DNA from: an uncultured Eubacteriales bacterium
GTDB lineage: Bacteria; Bacillota; Clostridia; Lachnospirales; Lachnospiraceae
DNA length: 64,000 nt
Reading direction: 5' to 3'
Assembly (NCBI GenBank): GCA_900314885.1
Contig: OMWY01000013.1
Span: 1 to 64,000 of the forward strand
Position numbers and translations under genes: made by a program. Numbering within the stretch: position 1 is the first letter of the stretch; every line of letters starts with the position of its first letter. Under the pieces are notes generated by a model that was not told the DNA's origin, did no database searches, and was given only the letters and a program-made list of their open reading frames with translations. Below, in pieces: positions 8,170 to 16,275 of this stretch.

Positions 8170-8205
8170 AAAAAAGCGTTTTCATATATTATATTATGAA
8201 AACGC
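8170..8205 (-). terminator. Terminator of the map/LRR operon
   Basis: GCGTTTTCATA (8176-8186) pairs with TATGAAAACGC (8195-8205) and is followed on the minus strand by six U residues. It lies 9 bp after the stop of the secreted leucine-rich-repeat gene. Confidence 0.85.
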
Positions 8206-8213
8206 CCTTCTTA

Positions 8214-9056
8214 TCACCGGTTACCCGACTGAACCATTACTGTTTGCAGACCTTTATTGGTAAACAAAGACTTATATTTAGATAGATTCTTCTTATAGAC
8301 TGTTATTTTCAAGTTAATATCAGTACCTGTTAAGGCATTCTTGCCAACACTCGTAAGCTTCTTTGACAAAACGGTAATCCGGTTCAGGTGGCTGCAGCCT
8401 CTAAAGGCTTCCTTGCCTATTTTTTCCACATTTGTGCCGATAACAGCCTTTCTAAGCCTTGTATAATCGGCAAATGCCTTCTCATTTATTTTTACCACCT
8501 TGAAATTTGTCTTTTTATATTTCACCTTGGCAGGAATAATGATATGCGTGTTGTATTTACTTGTCATTCCCGACACACGGACAGTTTTATTCTTTACGCT
8601 TGTAATCTCATAAATGAGACCACCACTCTTAATTTTATCGCCAACCTTGTAAGCTACAGCAGGCTTTACAGGCTTCGATGGCTTTGTCGGCTTAGACGGC
8701 TTGTCAGGCTTTTCAGGCTCTACGGCAGGACCGGTTGTAATAGATGGGCCTGTCACCGCAGGACCGCTTGGATTGCCCGGTTCCACTGCGGGACCGGTTG
8801 TAATGGATGATCCTGTAACCGTAATGCCGGCAGGAGTTCCAGGTTCCATGGCAGGACCACTTGTTATCGCGCCACCCGTTACAGCCGGGCCGCTTGCCGT
8901 TCCAATGCCTATTGCCTCTCCTGTCGAAACCTCAACAGCAGGTGGAGCAGTCGTTACAGGCACGTCATTATTTTCAGCCGCAAAGGTCGGAGTAAATGAA
9001 CCTGCCGATATCAAAAATGTCATCGCAATTGTAAGAACCTTCTTATTCATTACCAT
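8214..9056 (-). CDS. Secreted protein with Pro/Thr-rich linker and BspA-type leucine-rich repeats
   Basis: A 280-residue exported protein. A signal peptide ends near residue 27 (FTPTFAAEN). A low-complexity region at about 30-130 carries repeated units such as ITTGPAVEPG and SGPAVTG and ends in KPSKPTKPSKPVKP. The C-terminal half contains leucine-rich repeats of the BspA/Treponema type (VVKINEKAFADYTRLRKAVIG, VEKIGKEAFRGCSHLNRI). These often mediate surface contacts. Its start overlaps the methionine aminopeptidase stop codon by 7 bp (8-9 bp after GAGGT), so translation is probably coupled. The ligand is unknown and no wall anchor is visible. Confidence 0.8.
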   Translation of the reverse strand: MVMNKKVLTIAMTFLISAGSFTPTFAAENNDVPVTTAPPAVEVSTGEAIGIGTASGPAVTGGAITSGPAMEPGTPAGITVTGSSITTGPAVEPGNPSGPAVTGPSITTGPAVEPEKPDKPSKPTKPSKPVKPAVAYKVGDKIKSGGLIYEITSVKNKTVRVSGMTSKYNTHIIIPAKVKYKKTNFKVVKINEKAFADYTRLRKAVIGTNVEKIGKEAFRGCSHLNRITVLSKKLTSVGKNALTGTDINLKITVYKKNLSKYKSLFTNKGLQTVMVQSGNR

Positions 9057-9928
9057 GCCAATACCTCGTTTCCATTCTCAGTTACCGCTATAGTTACTTC
9101 CCATTGTGCCGAGTAGCTGCCATCCTCCGTGTAAACAGTCCAGTCATTATCCTCATCAACATAGACCTCAGGTTCACCAAAGTTAACCATAGGCTCAATG
9201 GTAAATACCATACCCGGTGCAAGAAGGTAATCTGTACCCTTCCTCGTAACATAGCTTACCCATGGGTCCTCATGGAACTCAAGTCCAACACCATGTCCGC
9301 CTATCTCACGCACCACAGAGTAGCCGTTTGCCTTAGCATAGTCGTTTATCACCTGACCTATATCTCCAAGATACCCCCAAGGTTTAGTTTCCTTTATACC
9401 GCGGTTAACCATTTCCTTTACGTCATCGACAAGCTTCTTATCCTCAGGCTCAACATTTCCTATGCAGAACATCCTGGAAGCGTCAGCGTAGAAGCCCTTG
9501 TAAATGGTTGTACAGTCGACATTTACTATATCGCCGTCTTCAAGCACATCCTCGGTGCTCGGGATTCCATGGCAAACCTGGTCATTTATGGATGTACACA
9601 CGCTCTTAGGGAATTTCTCGTAATTAAGAGGAGCGCAGATTCCGCCGAGCTTCTTGGTCGTCTCTGAAACAATATCATCTATCTCCTGGGTGGTCATGCC
9701 AAGCTTTATCTTCGCCGCAACCTCATCAAGTACGGCGTTATTAACCTTTCCTGCCTCACGGATGCCATCTATCTGTTCAGGAGTCTTAATCATCTTATGT
9801 GTAGGAACCTTGTGGCCTCGAAGCTTGGCAGCCCTGATTTTATTGTCAAATTCTTCATGACACTGCTTATACTTCTTTCCGCTTCCGCACCAGCATGGGT
9901 CGTTCCGACCTATTTTCTCAAATAACAT
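9050..9928 (-). CDS. map: Methionine aminopeptidase with N-terminal SEC-C zinc motif
   Basis: A 292-residue type I methionine aminopeptidase that removes initiator Met from nascent proteins. A SEC-C motif (NDPCWCGSGKKYKQCH) occupies about residues 8-25, as in clostridial long-form enzymes, and probably helps ribosome docking. The M24 metal ligands fall in VNVDCTTIYKGFYADASRMF, EIGGHGVGLEFHEDP and FTIEPM. I take the ATG at 9928, preceded by AGAGG, instead of an upstream in-frame codon at 9988. The promoter is at 10027-10055, with an 18-bp palindrome in the leader. Confidence 0.92.
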   Translation of the reverse strand: MLFEKIGRNDPCWCGSGKKYKQCHEEFDNKIRAAKLRGHKVPTHKMIKTPEQIDGIREAGKVNNAVLDEVAAKIKLGMTTQEIDDIVSETTKKLGGICAPLNYEKFPKSVCTSINDQVCHGIPSTEDVLEDGDIVNVDCTTIYKGFYADASRMFCIGNVEPEDKKLVDDVKEMVNRGIKETKPWGYLGDIGQVINDYAKANGYSVVREIGGHGVGLEFHEDPWVSYVTRKGTDYLLAPGMVFTIEPMVNFGEPEVYVDEDNDWTVYTEDGSYSAQWEVTIAVTENGNEVLAW

Positions 9929-9989
9929 ACTTTGCCTCTTCTGTATATAAACTGTTACAATTATAAAATAAGCTCCATGTGAAGTCAAT

Positions 9990-10007
9990 AGTTAGATATA
10001 TCTAACT
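9990..10007. promoter_or_regulatory. 18-bp perfect palindrome in the map leader
   Basis: AGTTAGATATATCTAACT is a perfect palindrome about 20 bp downstream of the map -10 box. It could be an operator or an RNA hairpin in the 5' leader. No U-run follows it, so it is not a simple terminator. Confidence 0.5.
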
Positions 10008-10026
10008 GCAAAATCACACAGAGTCT

Positions 10027-10055
10027 ATTTTATGACTATTATGAGTTTTTGTCAA
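10027..10055 (-). promoter_or_regulatory. Sigma-A promoter of map
   Basis: On the minus strand TTGACA (10050-10055) and TAAAAT (10027-10032) are separated by 17 bp. They lie about 100 bp before the methionine aminopeptidase start codon. Confidence 0.7.
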
Positions 10056-10073
10056 GTATAATCAGAGCGAATG

Positions 10074-10616
10074 TCACTCCTTCCAGAAATCTACGGGTTC
10101 ATAATCCGTAAGATTCGCAAGGAACCCTGCATCGGCAAGCTTCTCCTGGATAAGGTCAAGAATTTCCACCGAATCGGCGTTCACGGTATGGTAATGATAG
10201 CCGCTAGTTATCGTAAGAAGAGGCTTCGATTTGGCGTCCTTTATCTGGGCCAGGTAATTCTTTATATCGAGCCTCGACTTAATCTTAAGATCTACCTTAA
10301 CCACTCCGTATACCTTGTGGTAGACGAAGACATCGAGCACCCGCCCGCCAAGATCTACTATAAGGTTCAGTTCTTCTTCTATCTTAGAAGCGTCGTGACA
10401 GACCTTAAAGACTCGGGTCAGGGCGTGGACGTCCTGCAAATAATAGCCTCTGTTTGTGGAGAAAATCTGGTAGCCATGCGCCCTAAGAATAGCTATGTCC
10501 TGGACTATAACCTGGCGGCTTACGTCGAGCTGGTCGGACAGGCTTCCGCCTGACACCGGCTTCTCATTGTCACTGAGGATTCTGATCAGATTCTCTCTTC
10601 TTTCTTCACTCTTCAC
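10074..10616 (-). CDS. niaR: NAD-biosynthesis repressor NiaR (HTH_11 plus 3H domain)
   Basis: A 180-residue niacin-responsive repressor of the NiaR/YrxA family. The winged helix-turn-helix (residues about 5-60, GGSLSDQLDVSRQVIVQDIAILRAHG) is followed by a 3H domain with conserved His residues in VFVYHKVYGVV and TSGYHYHTV, which bind metal and nicotinate. The probable GTG start overlaps the nadC stop codon. It is the last gene of a nadB-nadC-niaR operon, so it likely regulates this operon and the divergent nadA. The length is normal for the family. Confidence 0.88.
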   Translation of the reverse strand: MKSEERRENLIRILSDNEKPVSGGSLSDQLDVSRQVIVQDIAILRAHGYQIFSTNRGYYLQDVHALTRVFKVCHDASKIEEELNLIVDLGGRVLDVFVYHKVYGVVKVDLKIKSRLDIKNYLAQIKDAKSKPLLTITSGYHYHTVNADSVEILDLIQEKLADAGFLANLTDYEPVDFWKE

Positions 10617-11467
10617 TATACTCTCCTAAGGTTTTTCATCGACAGATCAAGGATAGGGGCGGAGTGGGTGAGGGCCCCGCTTGAGACGTAATCGACCGGA
10701 AGATCACGGATCCTTGCTATATTTTCTTCCGTAACATTTCCTGAAATCTCTATCTCCGCCTTCCCGGCTATGATTTCACAGGCAAGCTTCATGGTATCGT
10801 GGTCCATGTTGTCAAGCATTATTATGTCAGCTCCCGCTTCAACTGCCTCACGAACCTCATCAAGTGTCTCGGTCTCGACCTCTATTTTCCTTACAAATGG
10901 AGCGTAAGCCTTTGCCGCAAGCACTGCTTCCTTTACACCGCCTGCTGCCCCTATATGGTTGTCCTTAAGAAGAACTCCATCAGAGAGGTTATAACGGTGG
11001 TTCCTCCCTCCACCGACTGTTACGGCGTATTTTTCAAAAACACGCATGCAGGGACTCGTTTTCCTTGTGTCAAGTAGGGTTATCTTAGTCCCTTCAAGGA
11101 GCTTCGCCGTCTTATGGGTAAGGCTTGCGATACCGCTCATCCTCTGCAGATAATTAAGGGCGGTCCGTTCTCCTGAGAGGAGGACCCTGATGTCACCCGT
11201 AACATTTCCAAGCTTGTCGCCCTTCTTGACCTCGTCTCCATCCTTCACGTTAAAGCTTACTTCCGTCGCCGGATCAAGAATCGTAAATACCCTCGCGTAA
11301 ACCTCAAGTCCGCAGATTATGCCTTCCTCCTTCGCGATAAGGTCAACGGTCCCCTTCACATACCCGGGCATTACCGCGTTCGTGCTCACGTCCTCGCTCG
11401 TGATGTCCTCTTCAAGGGCCAGTTTAATATATTTGTCAGCGACAAGCTCCATAGTTATGCTATTCAT
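10616..11467 (-). CDS. nadC: Nicotinate-nucleotide pyrophosphorylase (quinolinate phosphoribosyltransferase)
   Basis: A 283-residue enzyme that converts quinolinate and PRPP to nicotinate mononucleotide with release of CO2. Family landmarks are LLSGERTALNYLQRMSGIAS, LLDTRKTSPCMRVFEKYAV, GGGRNHRYNLSDGVLLKDNHI and the C-terminal GADIIMLDNMD and VDYVSSGALTHS segments. The start overlaps the nadB stop (ATGA), consistent with an operon. It acts in the cytoplasm, third in the aspartate pathway to NAD. Confidence 0.95.
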   Translation of the reverse strand: MNSITMELVADKYIKLALEEDITSEDVSTNAVMPGYVKGTVDLIAKEEGIICGLEVYARVFTILDPATEVSFNVKDGDEVKKGDKLGNVTGDIRVLLSGERTALNYLQRMSGIASLTHKTAKLLEGTKITLLDTRKTSPCMRVFEKYAVTVGGGRNHRYNLSDGVLLKDNHIGAAGGVKEAVLAAKAYAPFVRKIEVETETLDEVREAVEAGADIIMLDNMDHDTMKLACEIIAGKAEIEISGNVTEENIARIRDLPVDYVSSGALTHSAPILDLSMKNLRRV

Positions 11468-12798
11468 ACAGCTTCTTTTTCCTCTATCTTTCTCGTATTT
11501 TTCTCTTCATCTATCTCGCCAAGAACCATTTCCTTATATTCCGCGGCGACCTTCTCACTGTCATTATACTCATTTAAGTTAAGATTTGCAAATGCCCTGT
11601 CGTCCGGCTTTTCTATATTTCCTTCGAAATAATCCTCGCTTATTTCCTTAGCCGCCCTCTTGGCAAATACCATGCTCTCAAGGAGGGAGTTGCTTGCGAG
11701 CCTGTTCTTTCCATGAACGCCGTTGCAGGCAGTCTCGCCGACAGCGTAGAGGCCCTTCATCGAAGTCCGGCTGTTATAATTTACCTTAATTCCGCCCATA
11801 AAGTAGTGTTGGGCCGGGCATACAGGAATCGGAGTCTTCGCCGGGTCATAGCCCTCTTCCTTGCAGTGGTCTACAATATTCGGAAAATGCTTCTCCCTCT
11901 CCTCGTCAGGGATAGGCCTCATGTCCTCCCAGACAAACTTAGTATCATCCTTTGCCATCTGCTTACGTATCTCTGCCGTCAGAAGGTCACGAGGAAGAAG
12001 TTCATTTGTAAAACGCTCATGGTTCTTAGCAAGGAGCTTAGCCCCTTCTCCGCGCACCGATTCCGAAATCAGGAAGGCCCTCTCTTCAGGGTTTTCAGAA
12101 TAAAATGTGGTCGGGTGGATCTGGATATAGTCGACATCCTTAAGCTCTATACCGTGCTTAAGGGAAATAGCTACACCGTCTCCCGTCAAATGATGATAAT
12201 TCGTAGAATGGTCAAAGAGGCCGCCTATTCCACCCGTAGCAAGGATTGTAACATCAGCCTTTACAGTAGTAACCGTGCCGTCAGCAAGTCTTATGACACC
12301 GCCGACACACTTCCCGGCATTTTCAACTATATCAAGTATCGTCGTGTATTCCATAATTGTTACGTTAGGAAGGTTTCTAACTGCAGCTAAGAGGTGGGTC
12401 GTAATCTCCTTGCCTGTAACGTCCTCATGGTAGAGAATTCTGTGGTGGCTGTGGGCGCCTTCCCTGGTAAATGCGAAGCTCCCGTCCGGATTCCGCTTAA
12501 AATCGACACCTATATTTACAAGGTCATGAATAACAGACCTGGATGACTTAATCATAATCTCGACAGCGCCGCGGTCATTCTCATAGTGGCCTGCCTTCAT
12601 GGTATCATCAAAATAAGACTCATAGTCGCTCTTGCTCTTAAGCATGCAGATTCCACCCTGGGCAAGCATGGAGTCATTGCTTTCGACATCGCTCTTAGTG
12701 ATCATGAGAATCTTCTTATCCCTCGGAAGATTCAGGGCAGCATAGAGGCCTGAGCAGCCGGTTCCCGCGATAAGCACGTCAGTTTCCATATTTTGCAT
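11464..12798 (-). CDS. nadB: L-aspartate oxidase
   Basis: A flavoenzyme oxidising L-aspartate to iminoaspartate for quinolinate synthesis. The Rossmann motif for FAD is at the N-terminus (VLIAGTGCSGLYAAL), followed by SMLAQGGICM, the HSHHRILYHEDVTG region, the VTILATGGIGGLFDHSTNY segment and the C-terminal GLYAVGETACNGVHGKNRLASNSLLE. At 444 residues it is shorter than E. coli NadB (about 540), lacking most of the C-terminal helical domain, as in many Clostridia. The ATG at 12798 sits 8 bp after GGAGG and is preferred to an in-frame GTG at 12804. Confidence 0.93.
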   Translation of the reverse strand: MQNMETDVLIAGTGCSGLYAALNLPRDKKILMITKSDVESNDSMLAQGGICMLKSKSDYESYFDDTMKAGHYENDRGAVEIMIKSSRSVIHDLVNIGVDFKRNPDGSFAFTREGAHSHHRILYHEDVTGKEITTHLLAAVRNLPNVTIMEYTTILDIVENAGKCVGGVIRLADGTVTTVKADVTILATGGIGGLFDHSTNYHHLTGDGVAISLKHGIELKDVDYIQIHPTTFYSENPEERAFLISESVRGEGAKLLAKNHERFTNELLPRDLLTAEIRKQMAKDDTKFVWEDMRPIPDEEREKHFPNIVDHCKEEGYDPAKTPIPVCPAQHYFMGGIKVNYNSRTSMKGLYAVGETACNGVHGKNRLASNSLLESMVFAKRAAKEISEDYFEGNIEKPDDRAFANLNLNEYNDSEKVAAEYKEMVLGEIDEEKNTRKIEEKEAV

Positions 12799-12863
12799 TT
12801 TCACTTCCTCCGTGTCATGCTGTGAAGCAGTATGGCAAAATCATTTATCTACATTTGTACCAT

Positions 12864-12892
12864 ACTATACCACAAAATTTTCTATCTGACAA
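12864..12892 (-). promoter_or_regulatory. Sigma-A promoter of nadB-nadC-niaR
   Basis: On the minus strand TTGTCA (12887-12892) and TATAGT (12864-12869) have a 17-bp spacer. GACA-type half-sites crowd the -35 side (12887-12900). This is where a NiaR dimer could act on both divergent promoters, but no consensus match was confirmed. Confidence 0.65.
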
Positions 12893-12924
12893 GACAGTTG
12901 TTAATATTTTTCTTTACAGCTGAC

Positions 12925-12953
12925 TTGACAGTGAAGGTTCACCGGATTATAAT
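12925..12953 (+). promoter_or_regulatory. Sigma-A promoter of nadA
   Basis: TTGACA (12925-12930) and TATAAT (12948-12953) have a 17-bp spacer, a full consensus promoter. The spacer starts with the inverted repeat GTGAA-GG-TTCAC (12931-12942), a candidate operator. Confidence 0.75.
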
Positions 12954-13015
12954 GCTGATAAGTCGTTTTAAATTTAATCAGTCGTGCCACGTCACAACAA
13001 TAAAGGAGAAAGCAA

Positions 13016-13930
13016 ATGACTACAAGAGAATTACAGGACAAAATCCTTGAATTAAAGAAGAAAAATGATTTCTGCGTACTCGCCCACGCCTACCAGGGGC
13101 AGGAAATATGCGATATAGCTGACTTCGTCGGCGATTCCTATGGACTTTCCGTGAACGCCACAAAGACAAGCGCGAAAAATATAGTAATGGCGGGAGTCCG
13201 TTTCATGGCTGAGACCGCGAAGCTCCTCAATCCCGATAAGAACGTCTACCTCGCCAATTCCATGGCTGGCTGCCCTATGGCAGACCAGATAGACAAGGAG
13301 ACAGTAGAAAAATTAAAGGAAGAGAATCCGGGATATACAGCTGTATGCTATATAAATACAACAAGCGACACGAAGAGGGCCGTGGATGTGGTCGTAACAT
13401 CTTCAAGCGCTGTTAAAATAATAAAGAACATAAAAAATGACAAGATTCTCTTCATCCCCGACTGCAACCTCGGCAGATGGGTCGAGAAGGAATGTCCGGA
13501 GAAGAAGTTTGTATTCTTTAAGGGTGGCTGCCCTACCCATATGAGAATTACGGAAGAAGAGGTCAAGGCATGCAAAGCTGCCCACCCGGATGCCGAATTT
13601 CTCGTTCATCCCGAAGCCCTGCCTCCTGTCAGCGCTATGGCGGATTACGTAGGAAGCACTACAGGAATCATGAAGTACGCAAAGGAGAGCCCGAAGAAAG
13701 AATTTATTATCGGGACCGAACAGTCTATAGTGGAACATTTGCAATACGAATGCCCCGATAAAAAATTCTACCTGGTATCTAAGGGTCTCGTCTGCCACAA
13801 TATGAAGGTAACAACCCTGATGGACGTATATAACGCTATAAGCGGAAGTGGGGAATTAATTACCCTTCCTCCCGAAACCATGCTTGAGGCTAAGAAGCCT
13901 ATCGATGAAATGATAAGCTTAGGTGGTTGA
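13016..13930 (+). CDS. nadA: Quinolinate synthase A
   Basis: A 304-residue 4Fe-4S enzyme condensing iminoaspartate with dihydroxyacetone phosphate to quinolinate. Motifs include VLAHAYQGQEICDIADFVGDS, the first cluster cysteine in YLANSMAGCPMAD, FIPDCNLGRW, the GGCPTHMRI loop, GSTTGIMKYA, FIIGTEQSIVEHL and a final cysteine in GLVCHNMKVTTL. AAGGAG precedes the ATG. It is transcribed divergently from nadB and shares a 211-bp regulatory region with it. The terminator is at 13951. Confidence 0.95.
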   Translation: MTTRELQDKILELKKKNDFCVLAHAYQGQEICDIADFVGDSYGLSVNATKTSAKNIVMAGVRFMAETAKLLNPDKNVYLANSMAGCPMADQIDKETVEKLKEENPGYTAVCYINTTSDTKRAVDVVVTSSSAVKIIKNIKNDKILFIPDCNLGRWVEKECPEKKFVFFKGGCPTHMRITEEEVKACKAAHPDAEFLVHPEALPPVSAMADYVGSTTGIMKYAKESPKKEFIIGTEQSIVEHLQYECPDKKFYLVSKGLVCHNMKVTTLMDVYNAISGSGELITLPPETMLEAKKPIDEMISLGG

Positions 13931-13950
13931 CGGCTCTGTTCATAACTATA

Positions 13951-13984
13951 AAAGCGGCCGGAATTAATCCGACCGCCCTTTTAT
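13951..13984 (+). terminator. Terminator of nadA
   Basis: GCGGCCGGA (13954-13962) pairs with TCCGACCGC (13968-13976) with one mismatch, followed by CCTTTTAT. It also lies right after the 3' end of the convergent EAL gene. Confidence 0.75.
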
Positions 13985-13985
13985 A

Positions 13986-15647
13986 TCACAAAATTCCCAT
14001 AAAATCATCCTCTGTCAGCGGCTTATAGAAGTAGTAGCCCTGAATCATATCACAGCCACTGCCCTTAAGGAAGAGGTACTGCCTCTCATCCTCAACTCCT
14101 TCCGCGACCACCTTCGCCCCGATAGAATGGGCAAGCTCAATAGTGGAGCGGATTATGGACTCGGCCTTTCCGCTTATTCCTATTTTCCTGATAAAGCCCA
14201 TATCGAGCTTCACCACGTCAAAATCAAAGCTCTCAAGTGTAGAGAGACTCGACATGCCGGAGCCATAGTCATCGAGGAATATTTTCACATCCATGCTTCT
14301 AAGCTTATTTAAAAACGCAACAGCCTCCTTCTCCATGACCGCATATGCCGATTCAGTAACCTCAAATCGGAAGAGGCTCCTGTACTTTCCGGCATTTTCA
14401 ACCGCGGACATGATATCTGAGAGCAATGTCGTGTCATAGAAATCAATACGCGAGAGGTTCATGGCGCAGGGAACCATAGGCAGCCCCTCCTCTGCCCTCT
14501 TCATACAGAAGTCCATGACATGCCATATCATGAACCTGTCGAGACTTGAAATCTGTCCTGACCGTTCAAAAAGCGGCACGAACATTCCGGGACTTACCAT
14601 ACCGATGTCATGGTGCTGCCAGCGGATAAGGGCCTCGGCGCTCACAACCTCTCTTGAACGCGCGTCCACAACCGGCTGATAGAAGACCTTGAACTCTCCG
14701 TTTTTTATGGAATCCGAAAGATCGGCTATGAAGGTACGCTCCCTCATATAGGTGATCTGGATCTCATTTGAAAATGTGGCCCATGGCCTTACGCTGCTCT
14801 CCTTGACTGTCTTCTCCGCGAGTCTCGCCCGGTCTATCATAATTCTGACCGGCACCGTCCTGTCGATTATCGGGTAAATACCTAAGCACATATCAAACCG
14901 GTATTTCTTCGAATCCTTCACGAATTCCCTGTGGCAAAGGATATTCAAATTTTCGTCACTGAGTACCGCGTCAGGGCAGATAAAGGCGAAATGGTCGCTC
15001 TCTAGTCTTGCGAGTATAACGGGTCTCAGTGTCTCCTTTATGGCGTCGCGCATCTGAAAAATAGCCATATCGCCACTCTGCTCGCCGAATATCTCATTTA
15101 TAGCCTTAAAGCCGTGGACATTCGTATACACAAGTGAATAGTGCTCCTCGAGGGAGAGCTTCTTAAGGAGCTCTCCCGCCTTTACTATAAAGCCTGACCT
15201 TGCGTACTCATCTGTCATCCAGTCATGGTCGAGAGCCGCCGATATATCAAATATCACAAAGAGAAGCTTCCCGTCAGACCCCGGGATATTCCTGACTCTT
15301 ATGCTGAAGGCTCTCCGGCCCTCTCTGGCCTTGAAGTGTACAGTCCTCGCGAACTCGTTATGGTCGAGAATTTCATCTGCCATAGTCTTATAATTTATCT
15401 CTCTGTCAAATGTTCCTCTTTCATCTGATACAACGAGTTTGCCGGATATAGCTCTGGCCAGTTCATCAAGGTTGGCGCAATTTTTAATGTCAACTCCTGC
15501 CTTCACGAATTTTTCCGCGAAATAGAGATAACGCAGATTCTCGTCTCTGTCAATTATTATAACTGACTGGAAACCGTTCTGCATCAATGTCTGCCACAGA
15601 TCATCAGAGATAATGTCTTCTCTGGTCTTTATTAGATCATTCTCCAT
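13986..15647 (-). CDS. Cyclic-di-GMP phosphodiesterase candidate: PAS-like, degenerate GGDEF, EAL
   Basis: A 553-residue signalling protein. The N-terminal 150 residues look PAS-like. A GGDEF-type fold follows (LVYTNVHGFKAINEIFGEQSGD), but the active-site loop reads ESDHF where GGDEF is expected, so it is probably not a cyclase. The C-terminal EAL domain keeps the key motifs: VVSAEALIRW, NLSRIDF, FEVTESA, FLDDYGSGMSSLSTL, VKLDMGFI and VVAEGVE. It should hydrolyse c-di-GMP. It lies between NAD genes and the flagellar block, so a link to motility control is plausible. No transmembrane helix is evident. Confidence 0.85.
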   Translation of the reverse strand: MENDLIKTREDIISDDLWQTLMQNGFQSVIIIDRDENLRYLYFAEKFVKAGVDIKNCANLDELARAISGKLVVSDERGTFDREINYKTMADEILDHNEFARTVHFKAREGRRAFSIRVRNIPGSDGKLLFVIFDISAALDHDWMTDEYARSGFIVKAGELLKKLSLEEHYSLVYTNVHGFKAINEIFGEQSGDMAIFQMRDAIKETLRPVILARLESDHFAFICPDAVLSDENLNILCHREFVKDSKKYRFDMCLGIYPIIDRTVPVRIMIDRARLAEKTVKESSVRPWATFSNEIQITYMRERTFIADLSDSIKNGEFKVFYQPVVDARSREVVSAEALIRWQHHDIGMVSPGMFVPLFERSGQISSLDRFMIWHVMDFCMKRAEEGLPMVPCAMNLSRIDFYDTTLLSDIMSAVENAGKYRSLFRFEVTESAYAVMEKEAVAFLNKLRSMDVKIFLDDYGSGMSSLSTLESFDFDVVKLDMGFIRKIGISGKAESIIRSTIELAHSIGAKVVAEGVEDERQYLFLKGSGCDMIQGYYFYKPLTEDDFMGIL

Positions 15648-15748
15648 ACATTAACTCCCGAATGCTATTTATTTTCCCCTATTATAGCACACCCTACAGT
15701 AAAAACACAAATGTTAGTTAGATTTAATATTGCTTTAATACTCATGCA

Positions 15749-15777
15749 TTGAAATTGATATAAAAAAATAGTATAGT
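15749..15777 (+). promoter_or_regulatory. Sigma-A promoter of the small helical protein gene
   Basis: TTGAAA (15749-15754) and TATAGT (15772-15777) with a 17-bp spacer lie 52 bp before the ATG at 15829, which has AAAAGGAG ahead of it. Confidence 0.65.
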
Positions 15778-15828
15778 AGTTATCAGATACTCGTTTATCC
15801 CTAATACTATAAAAAGGAGACTGAAAAC

Positions 15829-16209
15829 ATGAGTAACGAAGATAAAATAGCTAATGGTTTTAAAAAGGCCTTTTACGCCGGCGTTGGCGCCGCTGCCTTT
15901 ACAGCTGAGGCCATAGGTAAGGGAATCGACGCCCTCGCTAAGAAGGGCGAGGAGGTTTCTAACTCTACCGCCTTCAAGGAAGGAAAGGAGCACGCCAGAG
16001 AAGCTGCCGAGGAAACCATCGAATTCACCAAGAAGACCGTCGATACGGTTGTAAATGAGTCCGAGAAGAAGTTCAATGAGTGGAAGGCCCGTCAGGATAG
16101 CGACAAGGATGCGCCTGTGAACGAAGCTAAGCCTGAGTCTTCAGATAAGAGCACATCTGATGAGAAGGAAGACAGTGCTTCAGACAGCGACTATTCCGAT
16201 GACGAGTAA
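15829..16209 (+). CDS. Hypothetical highly charged helical protein with acidic tail
   Basis: A 126-residue protein not assigned to a family. The N-terminal half is amphipathic and alanine-rich (FKKAFYAGVGAAAFTAEAIGKGIDALAKKGEEV). A charged helix follows (EHAREAAEETIEFTKKTVDTVVNESEKKFNEW), in a style seen in phasins and YtxH-like stress proteins. The last 40 residues are almost only Asp, Ser, Glu and Lys and are probably disordered. It has its own promoter and terminator, a good ribosome site, and flanks a flagellar operon on the opposite strand. A surface-coating or stress role is speculation. Confidence 0.75.
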   Translation: MSNEDKIANGFKKAFYAGVGAAAFTAEAIGKGIDALAKKGEEVSNSTAFKEGKEHAREAAEETIEFTKKTVDTVVNESEKKFNEWKARQDSDKDAPVNEAKPESSDKSTSDEKEDSASDSDYSDDE

Positions 16210-16247
16210 GTAATCGGAAGGCTTGCCGGCTTAATACCGTATACGAC

Positions 16248-16275
16248 AAGAGGAGAGAAATTTCTCTCCTCTTTT
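16248..16275. terminator. Bidirectional terminator between helical-protein gene and flagellar operon
   Basis: AAGAGGAGAGAAA (16248-16260) and TTTCTCTCCTCTT (16261-16273) form a perfect 26-bp palindrome followed by TTTT. Its right end runs into the stop codon (16274-16276) of the last flagellar operon gene. Confidence 0.85.

Noticed and set aside
11713-12390. 225-residue plus-strand frame
   Set aside because: Antisense shadow of nadB, without a ribosome site or recognisable domain.
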